Below are positions 34,851 to 46,800 of a stretch of DNA of 64,000 nt, piece after piece. The stretch is taken from positions 9,821,767-9,885,766 of the forward strand of contig CP099849.1 of the NCBI GenBank assembly GCA_030062745.1, read 5' to 3'. The position numbers were made by a program, and so were the translations under genes. Numbering within the stretch: the stretch's first letter is position 1; the number at the start of each line of letters is the position of its first letter. The notes under the pieces were generated by a model. It ran no database searches. It was given only the letters and a program-made list of their open reading frames with translations, and was not told where the DNA came from. Origin of the DNA: Capitulum mitella. Its lineage: Eukaryota > Arthropoda > Thecostraca > Pollicipedomorpha > Pollicipedidae.

Positions 34851-37800
34851 ACATATCGTTCATACCTTGGAATATCCACCATACTGAAATGAGTCATTCC
34901 ATTGGCCAACAATAGATAAATAGCTTCGAACAGATTCAATGTTAGTAAATAACTTGCGAAAAGAATCCCATATTAAAACAAGGCCTTCGCATGTGATCTT
35001 GGTGTCCTAACGGAAACTGATAGTTACAATTGTTGCGAAATTCGACAATAGTGCGGATCCTGGCTTCCCGTGGCTTCGCCGCGAGAGAGAGCGCACACAG
35101 GGCAGGATTGCTTGTGAGTCTCAGGTAGCTGGCAGCACTAGTCTGGGGGCACAACGCATGCCCTTCTTTCCCGGTCTCCGCTACATCTGGCAATAACGCA
35201 TCTGTATCGACATTTCACTGGAGCTCCTTGTAGCAGGAGTGTCTGTTTCTGTCACTGGAGCCGCTCAGAAATGCTTGGTAATGTTCTTCTGCAGCATACC
35301 TTTGCCTTTCAGAAGAGTTTTTTTTCGAGACATGGATTATTTTGGACGAGTCAGGCGACCACTTTGCTTCCAGTTTGTTTATGTGATGTCCGTTAATACT
35401 GGATTTTTTTTATTTACGGTTGCAAGGCTCGACATTCACTATTTTTGCGGGTGCAAAGCACTGTTGAAACCTTTCGCTGCAAAAAATACGACCTCATAAA
35501 GGAGCTTTGGGTACTCTGATTGGTAGCTTTCACACGTAAATGCTGCAGAGATTTAGCAGACTGAATATCTCTGCGCTTCGGGACTGGTCGTGCCAGAGTC
35601 ATCTCTCAGCGACCGCCCACTGGAGTGGAAATCCCATTTCATTGACGGTGATGTTTGCATTTTGTAACGTTTGTCATGCTACCAAGTGGCTCATCTTGTC
35701 CGACGTCAATGACCACAGTAAGACGAGTTTGTGCAGGAAATTAAATCCACGTCTGTGGCCGTTATATATGATTTTACCCGGTACTTCAGTGACTGGTCAC
35801 ACCAAACAATAAAATAGATCATTTCGATACTGTGGTGTCGCTGAAAAGGGAAAGGCATGAAGGCTGAGCAGAATAATTCCGACGTGTTCCGTTCCAGCTA
35901 TTCTGACAAATTTCGAGCCGTAAAAAGCCGATTCCACATCGACACAGCTATTGAAAGAAATGTCTATGGTTGTGTACGTCGTTCCATACCATACCGCGAT
36001 TCGTTGCCTAAATGACACCAGTTTCAATAATGGCGTCTGTTCGTTGAACGTGCTGGAGGAAGGCACCGTTTTTTCCTTAGAATGGACAACGCCTGGAGGT
36101 AGATAAAGCAGCAGCGTCAGCAGTTCACGGGACAGGCATGTCGTAATACTCCTCGGAACATTAATATCCTGCAGCTGCCATCCGACCTGACGTCCGGAAC
36201 AAGTGTGTTCAGTCTTTGAAGCTGTCAAAGATCATGTCTGTCTGCGTATGACAAGACTTTAAATGAGTTTAGCCCGGCACATTTTTTACAATGCAATTTG
36301 CTTGGAGGCATCCGCCAGAACTGTCAGGTTTGCACGAACTGTGTGGAACAAGCTGAAAGTTTGGGATGTGACCCCGGCTTGGTTCATAAGTGCCATCAGG
36401 TGAGGGTACGAAGCAAAGGTACGTTGTAAAGGTAAAGGTATCTGAAAATAAAAGTAAAGGCAAGTCATCTGAAAGCAAAGGAAGGATCTTAAAGTAAAGG
36501 AACCTCGGTACGGAGGACCACCACGTATCAAGTGTTTGCAGTGTGACTCCAATCGGAAGTTAAATTCAGTTTGGAACTGGTACAACCAACGCTCACAATG
36601 CCTGTCCACGGTCTGGAGCTCCTGAACTCCTGAAGGTCGGGCCCGGCGTCTGATTCCAGCCGCTGTCGTGCTGCCGATACAATCAGAACGAACGCATAAA
36701 CAGAAAAAAACAGACAATATTTTACCTTAATAACCGATGTTTACGCCGAACTCTTGCCTCAGTCATGAAGTACTGGAACGCTTTTAGACGGCAATAATTT
36801 CAGCCGTTACCTGCTTTAAGAAAAGGCGGAAGGACTTCATGCCGATTTGCCAAGCGTTGGCAATGCAAATTACTACCTTACCTGGTCTTAAAAGGATTGA
36901 TGGGTGCTTGAGGGAACACGCCCTATGCATGCGCTCCTCTCTCAGTGCCAAGGCGTCGTGGTGACGCCCCTGAGTTGATGGCCACGCCTGGAGCAGTGCA
37001 AGTTTCTTGCTTTAATTAATGGCCCCTGTTTAAGGCTGTCCAGATCGAAATCTGCGCAGGGACTCGCGATGCAGATTTTTGTCCCGTTGCTGGCTGCCGC
37101 CTCGCTGTTCCCCAAATATAGGTTTGTTCCGTTTGCAGAACTACAGCGCGCGACTGGCTTGGTTGCTGAGCCCAGCGACTTGCAGACCTACCAGTGGTAC
37201 ATGCCGTCACGAGCATTATTGTGTCGGCGAGCCATTTGATGGTTCGAGTCAGATTCCCTTGTCTCTGAGCGTTAGTGCGCCATTGTTCGTCAGAAAACAT
37301 CTGACGACCGTGAGTTCCCTATAATTCGCTCTTTGGTCATTTCAATGCAGGTCCTCCTGAACGTTTACGTATCAAAAACGCTGACTAACTGCAGACGCCG
37401 TGAACGTAAGCCTCTCTTAGCCAATCGCAGTCATTGCTTCTCTGGCGTGTTTTGTCTCATCAAAACGCACGCCCGCCGTAGAAGGTTCGATCCCCATTTC
37501 AGTCAGCTGTTCTGCGCGCTGTCTTTGCCATCAGGAGACGACTATCGAGCACCGTGCTTGTTCACTTGTAACGATGGCAAGTGTTTATTCTATCGTAAAC
37601 AGAGGAGTGCCAGGTTTGCACGTTTGCTAAGAAAGTCATGGTGTCAAGCCATGTGCCAAAAGAGACTGCTGTAGTGGATGACCTGTCGATTCAAAAATGC
37701 CGTTTTTGCTATCGGAAAAAAATCGACCACCCATGCATCAAGATAGAACTGCTATGTTTGTCTGCGCGTCAGAAGATCACCGTCTTCATCCTGCTTTTAA

Positions 37801-40800
37801 CAAATGACCGACGCGTTTACTCCCGTGACAAACGAGCACTGCTGTGTTCGCCCGACAGTCCGCCGTCAATAGAGCACTCAGTGTTTGTGCAGCCGTCGGC
37901 CGCGAGAACAACACCATGCTTCTCCGTCTGTCGGCTGCCATCGGAGGCCAGTGTGTCCGTCCGTCAGCTGACGTGACGTCAGAATGTCATCAGTAGCGGG
38001 CCGTCAGGTCTGCCCATTGTCAGCGCAGGGCAGTGTATCCGTTCGTCAGCTGACGTGACGTCAGAGCGTCATCAGTCGCCGGCCGTCAGGACTACAGTGG
38101 GGACAGCCCGGCGGCCGCCACGCCAGACGCCGCCGGGCGCTATCACCGTGCGAGCGGCCACTTCCCGCGGCCGGGCCGCTCCAGCCGGAACCGGCCCAGT
38201 TCAGCGAGGAACGTGACTCAGCGGCGCCGGACAGCGAGCACGCACGCGCTTCTCAGAACACCGATCTGTCAGTGCGTTCTTGGGCCACTCACGTTCCTCC
38301 CTCTGCTCCGCTGACCAGAGCTCCAGGAAATATGTGCCGTGGTCTGGCTTAGTCTTGCATCTATTGTGTTATTAAAGCGTACCGAGCATGCATCTTGCCT
38401 GCTAAGAGAGTTGTCTCTTATTCGGTTTTTTTGTTTTTTATCCAGATGTGCTCAGGAATTTGTTGCGTGTTTTACGAAATCATGACTCGATCTTGTCTCC
38501 AACCGGGACGAACTTCTCCATTCAGAGGCCCGTGTTCCGGTGCAGTGGGATTTACTGATGCACCACGGGCGTGAGAGAAGCCAGAGTACTGCCAGTGATT
38601 TCACAAATTGGGAAATAAACACGGACAATCTCGGTCTGATAAACACATGACGTCACGCCGCCTCCCCACTCCTTCTGGCGGCGCGGCCCGACTCTGATCC
38701 TCGCGGTGATCCTGGTCGCCGCAGAGCGACGGAACTGTGCGTCTTCGCCTTGGCTCACTCCCGGCTTTAACGTCTGCGATGAAGCTGGCGATGAGGCCAG
38801 TGGAGACGGCGACGATCAGTTTGACCCGGAGCTGCTGCCATATCTCGGTCAAACGGCGGCCGTATCTTTCTTGAGCCGCGACAGGCCGGGCCGGGCCGCG
38901 CTGGAGTGATGGCTATCAGCGCTGTGACGCCCGCAACACTCAGCGCGGCATAGCTCGCAGTCCAGCCGGCCGCGGCGCAGGCCGCGATGCGACGACTACG
39001 CGTACCGGTCACCGGGGCACCGGGCCGGCGCCGGCACCGCTCTCTGCAGAGCCTTTCACCGTCGGCCCGCAGTACGTGCGGGGCCGGGTCGGGCCGGCCA
39101 GTGGGCCGGCCGGGCGGCCTTCCCGCGGGGCCGGGTCAATTGCAGCGCCGGCCTCTGGTCACAGAGGTGCCGCGGCCGCCATCACACACCCCAGGACGGT
39201 GGGTCGCCTGTTCGCGCGGCGCCGGCCGCGGCGGTACACAGACCCGTGCTGCGGCTGTTGGCTAGCGGGACTGTCTGGCGCCATATGCTTCTGTTCAGTG
39301 ACGTGGAAGGAAACAATCGAGGTACAGGAGCTGCACGCTGATGTCAATGCCAGATATGCCGAGGACAAATTACAGGGTCGCAGAGTGCTGATAGCAACAG
39401 CGCAACGTGTTTTTTGCAATCATGGGGAAAAATGCCTTTTGGCACTGACATATGCTTCACAACAATGTCGACCTTTCATCTCTGAATTCTTGGGAAACGG
39501 TGTTTGTTTGGGGCACAGTAAGCCGCGCGATTGGCAAACATGTCTCACGATCAAAAGGATTTGGCTTCAGCAGCCAGCGGCTACATAACAAGCGTTGACG
39601 CCATGGGAAACGCTGGCTTGATAAGTGGTCGGGCTAGACGATTGCAGCTGCTAAGGACGTTGCTTCATCATGCGGAAACCATCCTGAGTATCAACGATTG
39701 CTCACAGCAGGATGGCGTTTGTCCCGTGTGCGTCCGCACCAGTGCACTGCTGTCGTTTTCCAGCTAATGGTGGAGGAAATCACTCAATGAATGATAACAT
39801 ATGTTGACCGCTTGTGGAATATGTGGAACAGCTCCTCCACAGTCCAGACGTTTCAGTTACGCCACCATTTTACCCTGGTTTAGTGTCTCTCCACTGGCTG
39901 TGCGAAGTCTCTGTAAAGCGTTGCAGTTGACCAGTTAATTTCTCGAATAACATCGCTTGGTTGGCGAACAGGAAAAGCGTTTTCTGTTCATCCGTGTATC
40001 AAGCAAAAGATAAGAAACGCAATCTCCTCGTCTTTTCCGTGGCATCAGCCATTTGGGAAGCTATGAAATTAATGCAACTTGCTTCAATGATATTGTATTT
40101 TTGTGAGGAAGACGGGTTTACGAAGCAACGGATCAGGCATGCCTAGGACGAGAGAACAGGCGGTGCCTTTATATCGTACGGTGTACCGATAGTGCTGCTG
40201 GACACGATGCGATCATCGGGGCCGATCTGCACGGACTGTCCACTGTTTCGCTGCTGTGCGGTAACATCAGCAGCGGCACCGGGCGTCTACAGCGGCGCTG
40301 CGTGTAGTTTCAGCCCCGCAGTCGGAGGTCGGTGGACGCCGGCGACGAACAGCGGAACGGCGGCGCCATTCCGGTGGTGGACCGGCCGTACGGCCATCAG
40401 GCCGGCGCCGGCCGCCGGGGCGACGGCCTCAGGGTGTACCACACGCTCAACGGCCAAGAGAACCCTGCCCCCGACGACAAGAGCATCCTGCCGCACCACA
40501 GGTCAGTCGAGAACACGCTTTGACGCATCAGCTGTTGTTGAAACGCCCTTAAATGTCACGGGCGAGATTGTTCTGAAACCCTGTGGGTCAGCGTGGTCAT
40601 CCCGACTGTCATGACATGCCACAGGTTGGGAAGACCAGCCTGACACGACCCAGGCCGACCAGGTGAGCCGACACACAGACGGGTATGCGTATCCGATCAG
40701 ACCTGACCCACACCGTTCCCCATAGCATCCCGCTGCGCACCTCCCCCGACGCGTCACCTCCCGACCGCGTCTCGCCACTGTCGAGACTACAGATCGCCGC

Positions 40801-43800
40801 TGTCTTTCGCATCTTCTCGTACGTCTCTCCATGTGTCAGTTACGCACAGCCGCCTGGGCCCAGGGTGTCAGTCAGGCCCACTGAGATGTCAGTCAGACGG
40901 CCTCCATTTCCCAGCCGTCTGAAGGACTGCCGTCCGTTGGACCGGTACCCGCCCCGCCACTGCTGTCCCCCGAACTGATACCCGCCCCGCCGCTGCTGTC
41001 CCCCGAACTGGTACCCGCCCCGCCGCTGCTGTCCCCCGAACTGGTACCCGCCCCGCCGCTGCTGTCCCCCGAACTGATACCCGCCCCGCCGCTGCTGTCC
41101 CCCGAACTGGTACCCGCCCCGCCACTGCTGTCCCCCGAACTGGTACCCGCCCGGCCGCTGCCGTCCCCCGAACTGGTACCCGCCCCAATACTGCCGTCCC
41201 CCGAACTGGTACCCGCCCCAATACTGCCGTCCCCCGAACTGGTACCCGCCCCGCCGCTGCCGTCCCCCGAACTGGTACCCGCCCCAATACTGCCGTCCCC
41301 CGAACTGGTACCCGCCCCGCCGCTGCTGTCCCCCGAACTGGTACCCGCCCCGCCGCTGCTGTCCCCCGAACTGGTACCCGCCCCGCCACTGCTGTCCCCC
41401 GAACTGGTACCCGCCCGGCCGCTGCCGTCCCCCGAACTGGTACCCGCCCCAATACTGCCGTCCCCGAGCTGGTACCCGCCCTAATACTGCCGTCCCCCGA
41501 ACTGGTACCCGCCCCAATACTGCCGTCCCCCGAATTAGTACCCGCCCCAATACTGCCGTCCCCGAACTGGTACCCGCCCCAATACTGCCGTCCCCCGAAC
41601 TGGTACCCGCCCCAATACTGCCGTCCCCCGAACTGGTACCCGCCCCGCCACTGCCGTCCCCCGAACTGGTACCCGCCCCAATACTGCCGTCCCCCGAACT
41701 GGTACCCGCCCCAATACTGCCGTCCCCCGAACTGGTACCCGCCCCAATACTGCCGTCCCCCGAACTGGTACCCGCCCCAATACTGCCGTCCCCCGAACTG
41801 GTACCCGCCCCAATACTGCCGTCCCCGGAACTGGTACCCGCCCCGCCTCTGTCGTCGGCCGGAGTGGCTGGCTGCTGACCCCGCCACTGTCGGCTTGCAG
41901 GAGCAGCGCGGCGTTCTCCGCCGGCCGGCTGGGCCGGGTCAACACGCCCGGCCTGCTGTCGGCGCCGCCTCAGGCGCTGACCCAGTCCACCGAGCGGCCG
42001 CCGGCGCCGCCGCCGCCGGACGTGTACCACCGGCGCTCGCGGGTGCCGACCCGCCAGACGCGCCGCCGGGGCCGTCACCGCAGCCGGGTGCGGGCCCTGG
42101 CCGGCTCGCGGCGCGCCAAGGTCAGTCCGAGTCGTGAGCTCTTTACGCGGCACGACGTCCAGCCGCGTCCTGGAGCCGTTTGATGGGGCGGTCAGCGGGC
42201 AGGCCGTGCCGGTCACCCGCCCTGACGGGCCGGGCGTAGGTACAGTGACTGTGGATGGAACGACTTAATCAGAGCGGCTCGTCGGGTGGTGCCATCAAAC
42301 CGGTCGTAGGTTTAGCGTGAACAACACAACGCTATCGAAGCACTGCATCACCACGCCATCGGACTGGCGTTGATGCATCACGCGATCAGCGCTGGTAATT
42401 GGATTCACTCTAGCCGCTTTGAATGGTTCGCTGGGGCGGTGAAGTAGCATGCATCCTTACATCTTGCACGGGGAACCAGTAAACCGCTCCAAGTTATTGC
42501 TATTCTTACGTATGCATTATTTTGTTATTGTCAGTCACTATACCCTCGTTCTACGCATCACTGATACGTTTTGTCTCGAACCGCCTGTGGACGATCTCCC
42601 ATTTCTTTTTTTTCAAGACAAAAATCTTTTGACGCCCGCGGTTTTTGCAGCCTTTCGTGTTTGTCCTGTTTCTGCTGCTAATCCCTCGATTACAACGACA
42701 TTTTTGTCCACCAGCGTCACCACGCAACGTTCCGCCGTGCTGGGGCTGCCTGGGGGGTAGCCAAGTTACGGGGCAGTGAAACGGGTGGATTGAGGACTAA
42801 GCCATGGATTTCACTGAGAATTTCTGGCAGGAACCTTTGGCATCCTGGTCAGAAAACCGATGCAATTCCACTCAGCTCCCTCGCGTGACACTTGGTTGAT
42901 TTATGCAAGCGAATAGCCGCGTAACGATCGCTACGCTGCACAGAGACGGCCTAGCCAGCCCCATACGTCTGCCGGAGAAGTCTCCAGCCGAACAGCCGTC
43001 ACATTCCATCAGCCAATACGACACTCATTTCAGTGAACCGGCTCCCAACCGCACGAGGCTTGAAGCATGCGACAAGTCTCAAAGATTTAAGAACTGCTTT
43101 TGGAGGGGGCGGCGTAAAAGCGCTGTAATTCTATCCGGTTGCCAAGTCCTTCACGTATTCCAAGACATTTTGCCTATTCGCCGTAAGCGTTTTCCGTCGT
43201 TTTTTAAGCAATGTTTCTAAGTTCAGTGATATTCCCCTTGCCATACCATTCAACGAGGCCCTGGTTGTGTTTTTCCCTTCAGATCAGGCTATTTACTGGA
43301 GTGTGTGATGTTGCTGTCCCTTCAAATCAGACTATTGAATGAGGCCCGTGATGCATTTCTCCTTTCAGATCAGACTATTGACTGGGGTGCTTGATGCTGT
43401 CCCTTCAGATCAGACCATTAACTGAAGTCTGTGCTTCTTACTGTCGTCCATTCAGATCAAACTGTCGACTGGGGTCCATGCTGTTGTTGTCTATTCAGAT
43501 CAGACTATTGACCGAGGTCCGTGCTGTTGTTGTCCCACCAGATCAGACTGTTGACTGAAGCCCGTGCTTCTGTTGTCCCTTCAGATCAGACCATTAACTG
43601 AGGCCCGTGCTGCCTGCTGTTGTCCATTCGGATCAAACTGTGGATTTAGGTCCGTGCCGCTGTTGTCCGTCAGACCAGACTGTTGACTGGGGTCCGTGCT
43701 GCTGTTGTCCCTTCAGATCAGACTGTTGACTGAGACTGCTGTTGTCCATCAGATTAGAGTGTTGACTTAAGTCTGTGCTGGTGTTGTCCGTTAGATCAGA

Positions 43801-46800
43801 CTGTTGATGGGGGTCGGTGCTGGTGTTGTCTGTCAGATCAGACTGTTGACGGGGGTCGGTGCTGGTGTTGTCCGTCAGATCAGACTGTTGACGGGGGTCG
43901 GTGCTGGTGTGTCCGTCAGGCCCGACTGGCGGCCGAGGCTCGAGGCGCCCCCACTGGGTACGCGGCTGGTCCTCAGGAGGACGCCGGCCGGCACCGCACG
44001 TCGTCCGGCCGCGGCCACGGCCGCAGCAAGCGGCTGATGAGGATGATGGAGCAGATGAGGGACTCTTTCAAGACCACCGTTGCTCACTTCGAGGCGCACA
44101 CGTCCAACTATTCGCTGGACCACCCTCACTACGGAGGTAGGGGCCGGCCGCCGCCGGGCTGGACCGGCGAGGGTTTCAGAGTGTGCCGTCCATTGCCCGA
44201 TTTACTCACCACGGGTTCACCACTGAAAGATCCAGGGACGGGCTATTGGGACAGTGGCCGCTTTTTGTAAGAAACCTCGCGACCAACAGGTCTTTGGCCC
44301 CATATTTTCCACCGAAGATGAAAGGAAGTTTTATTTTCCAAACGATTATGTTTTAACCCTCGCCCGCACGCGGGGAAGGGGAGGGGGAGGTAGATGCCGC
44401 TCCCAAGTGGGTTTGCTTCGATCAGAGGCGCAGCCAGTGGGGGCCGGGGGCCCGGGCCCCCTCCTTAGGCCCGCATTTTGTGTTGAAACCATTGCGCATC
44501 GTCTTCCCAACAGGCGGTTTTCGTATGATTTCAGTGAGTTTCGGGCTTGCTTCCCTTAAGAAAATTCTGGCTGCGCCCCTGGCTTCGGTACACGCCAAGC
44601 TATTAAAGACAGAGGTCTGACTTTTTCAGCAGCCGCTTTTGTATCTTTTCTGCAGGTTCCCTGAAAATTTCAGTTCCTCTGCCCTTTGGTTTGTTAGATA
44701 TGACCTTGGTCTCGAGGGCATGCCATGTTGTACTGTAACAGCGTCCTGTAAAATGTGCGAGTAATGCGTGAAGTGCACCGCAGATGTCATTCATATTTTC
44801 CGATTGCATTACAAGCTACATCTCGCATGCGTTGGAAATGTGTATTTAGATGCTACGAAGGGTCAAGATCAAGGTCAAGGTCAAATTAGGTCACGAATAA
44901 CATTACGTTTTGTGGAAATTCTAACTCGTTTTCAGGAAGCTGATTTGGTAGACATTTTGAACATGGGTTTCTGAATACACAATTTGATGCTGCCAACCAC
45001 AAACAACCAAACATATAGACAAATAAACACACACACGCACGCGAACACGCACACGCACGCACGCGAACACGCACACGCACACGCACACACGCACGCACAT
45101 AGAACGTTACAAATATGAAGCAACATATTCCTTTCGCCCTGGACTTTTTCTGAGTCCCCTCAGAAGTAGCCATTCGGAATTATCTTTCGTAGTGCTACAT
45201 GGCTCATGCTGATATTAGGCCATTTCCTAATATGACACATTATTAGGTCATGCTAGGTCGTGGCCTGACTTTCCGCTAATGTGCTTTGATGCCAGAGACG
45301 CAGTCGGACATCCTTTGCCTTTTTTTGGGGGGGGGGGGATTTGCAGTGAATATTCAATTCGTTCTCTTCTGGGCTACATGAGGTGTTTGACCTCGGGTAA
45401 TCTTGGTTGATCAGTTGTTTTTCTGCTCTGCCCATTAATCGAGTTTGATAAATCACTTCAAGCTGTTTGGATTTACAAACAGACATCGAATACGTAACAA
45501 AAGGCCTTCAAAATAACGTCGGGAGCGGACTCTGCTGAAAAGAGCATATGCTGACTTCTCGTGGAATGCGACCAACTGACCTCAGGCAATAAAACTGTAT
45601 GTCATAAAGACGACAAAAAACTGCTCTGTCTCATTTATCATCACAGATGACTGTGCCATTGCCAGATGGGGACTAACGTGTGAGACATTCCATTTGTAGC
45701 GCAAAAAATAAAATCTTTTTGTTTGCTGTGGACTGGAAGGTCCGGATTCGTCCTAAGAAGGTCAAGTCAGACACCGTTAGATTCAGCACGTTCCACGCAA
45801 TTCGTTGGTCTTGGTCGCGAGGCTCTTTTTTAATTAAGAGGCGAGTGGCTTGGGGAGGGGGGGGGAGCGTGGCAACCACCAGGTGCGTGCTGGGCTGGCG
45901 AAATGGGAAGTGCAGGAGGGGGTTAAACGGAACGCAAATTTGAAAATTGTTAAAAGGCGACCAAAATCCGAAGAGAAATCGGGATTTTGGGGGTAGGTTA
46001 CACGAAGGCAGGGTTACACGAATGGGGATTTGCTCCTCCCCTTACCATATGGTCGGAATCCGTCAGTGTTGGTCACGACAGCAACGGTGCCGAAAGCATG
46101 ACTGTGTTTACAATACACCCTGACCTGTGTCAAATCGGCAACCTTGAGCGCCAGTCGCACGCGGACATTCTTTGGTCCGAATGGTTGCGGCGGTGGTGCC
46201 GGAGCTTCTCGGGGGGAAAGGGCAAGCCGATTTTTTTAACTCGTTTCTTCCCATGCAACGCCATAGGTTTAATGTAAAATTTCGACCGGACATGGGGAAA
46301 AGGCAGCCACGCCCTGCCCCCTAGTCCGCCGCCCTGGTTGCTGGGCTGATGTTAGAGATCGAAGCCCGCGTTAGGCGGAGTTTGTTGCGTAGACTCCGAC
46401 TTCGTACATCCGTCAAATTCCAAACGGCTAATTTCGCGACGAAAGTTTAACGTGCCACCAAGCGCATGACACGACTTTGTGGTAGTCAGTTTGACCATGC
46501 ATGGGTCAGCTGCTAGTTAATCCGCGGATCAAAGATCGGCGGTGCCGGAGCTGTAATTCGAACCCCTCTTGCCAGGACGGGGAGACCGACGCTGTAACCA
46601 GCTGAACCACCGGCGTGGTCAGGTAGTCCGGACGAGACAACAAAACTCGTTCGGAGTTTGGGCGGAGTGCTCGGCCCGCCGTGTTCACATCAGAGCTGTG
46701 CGGTCGCGGAGAGAGAGAGAGAGAGGGGGGAGAGAGAGAGAGAGGCAGGCAAGGGTTCACCGGGCAGTGGTGCGCCGGTCCGAACCGGACCGCGCCGGCG

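Noticed and set aside
34675..34863. Open frame of Tyr/Ile and Cys/Val runs
   Set aside because: Pure translation of the AC/AT microsatellite; the same applies to frames over 52198-52476.
38601..39012. Minus-strand frames with hydrophobic starts (MTGTRSRRIAACAAAGW and MTEIWQQLRVKLIVAV)
   Set aside because: They overlap in different phases in GC-rich DNA and no joining splice sites or homologue could be found.
40840..42216. 458-codon Gly/Tyr/Gln-rich minus-strand frame
   Set aside because: It is the antisense reading of the 33-bp intronic minisatellite and of Eiger exon 3.
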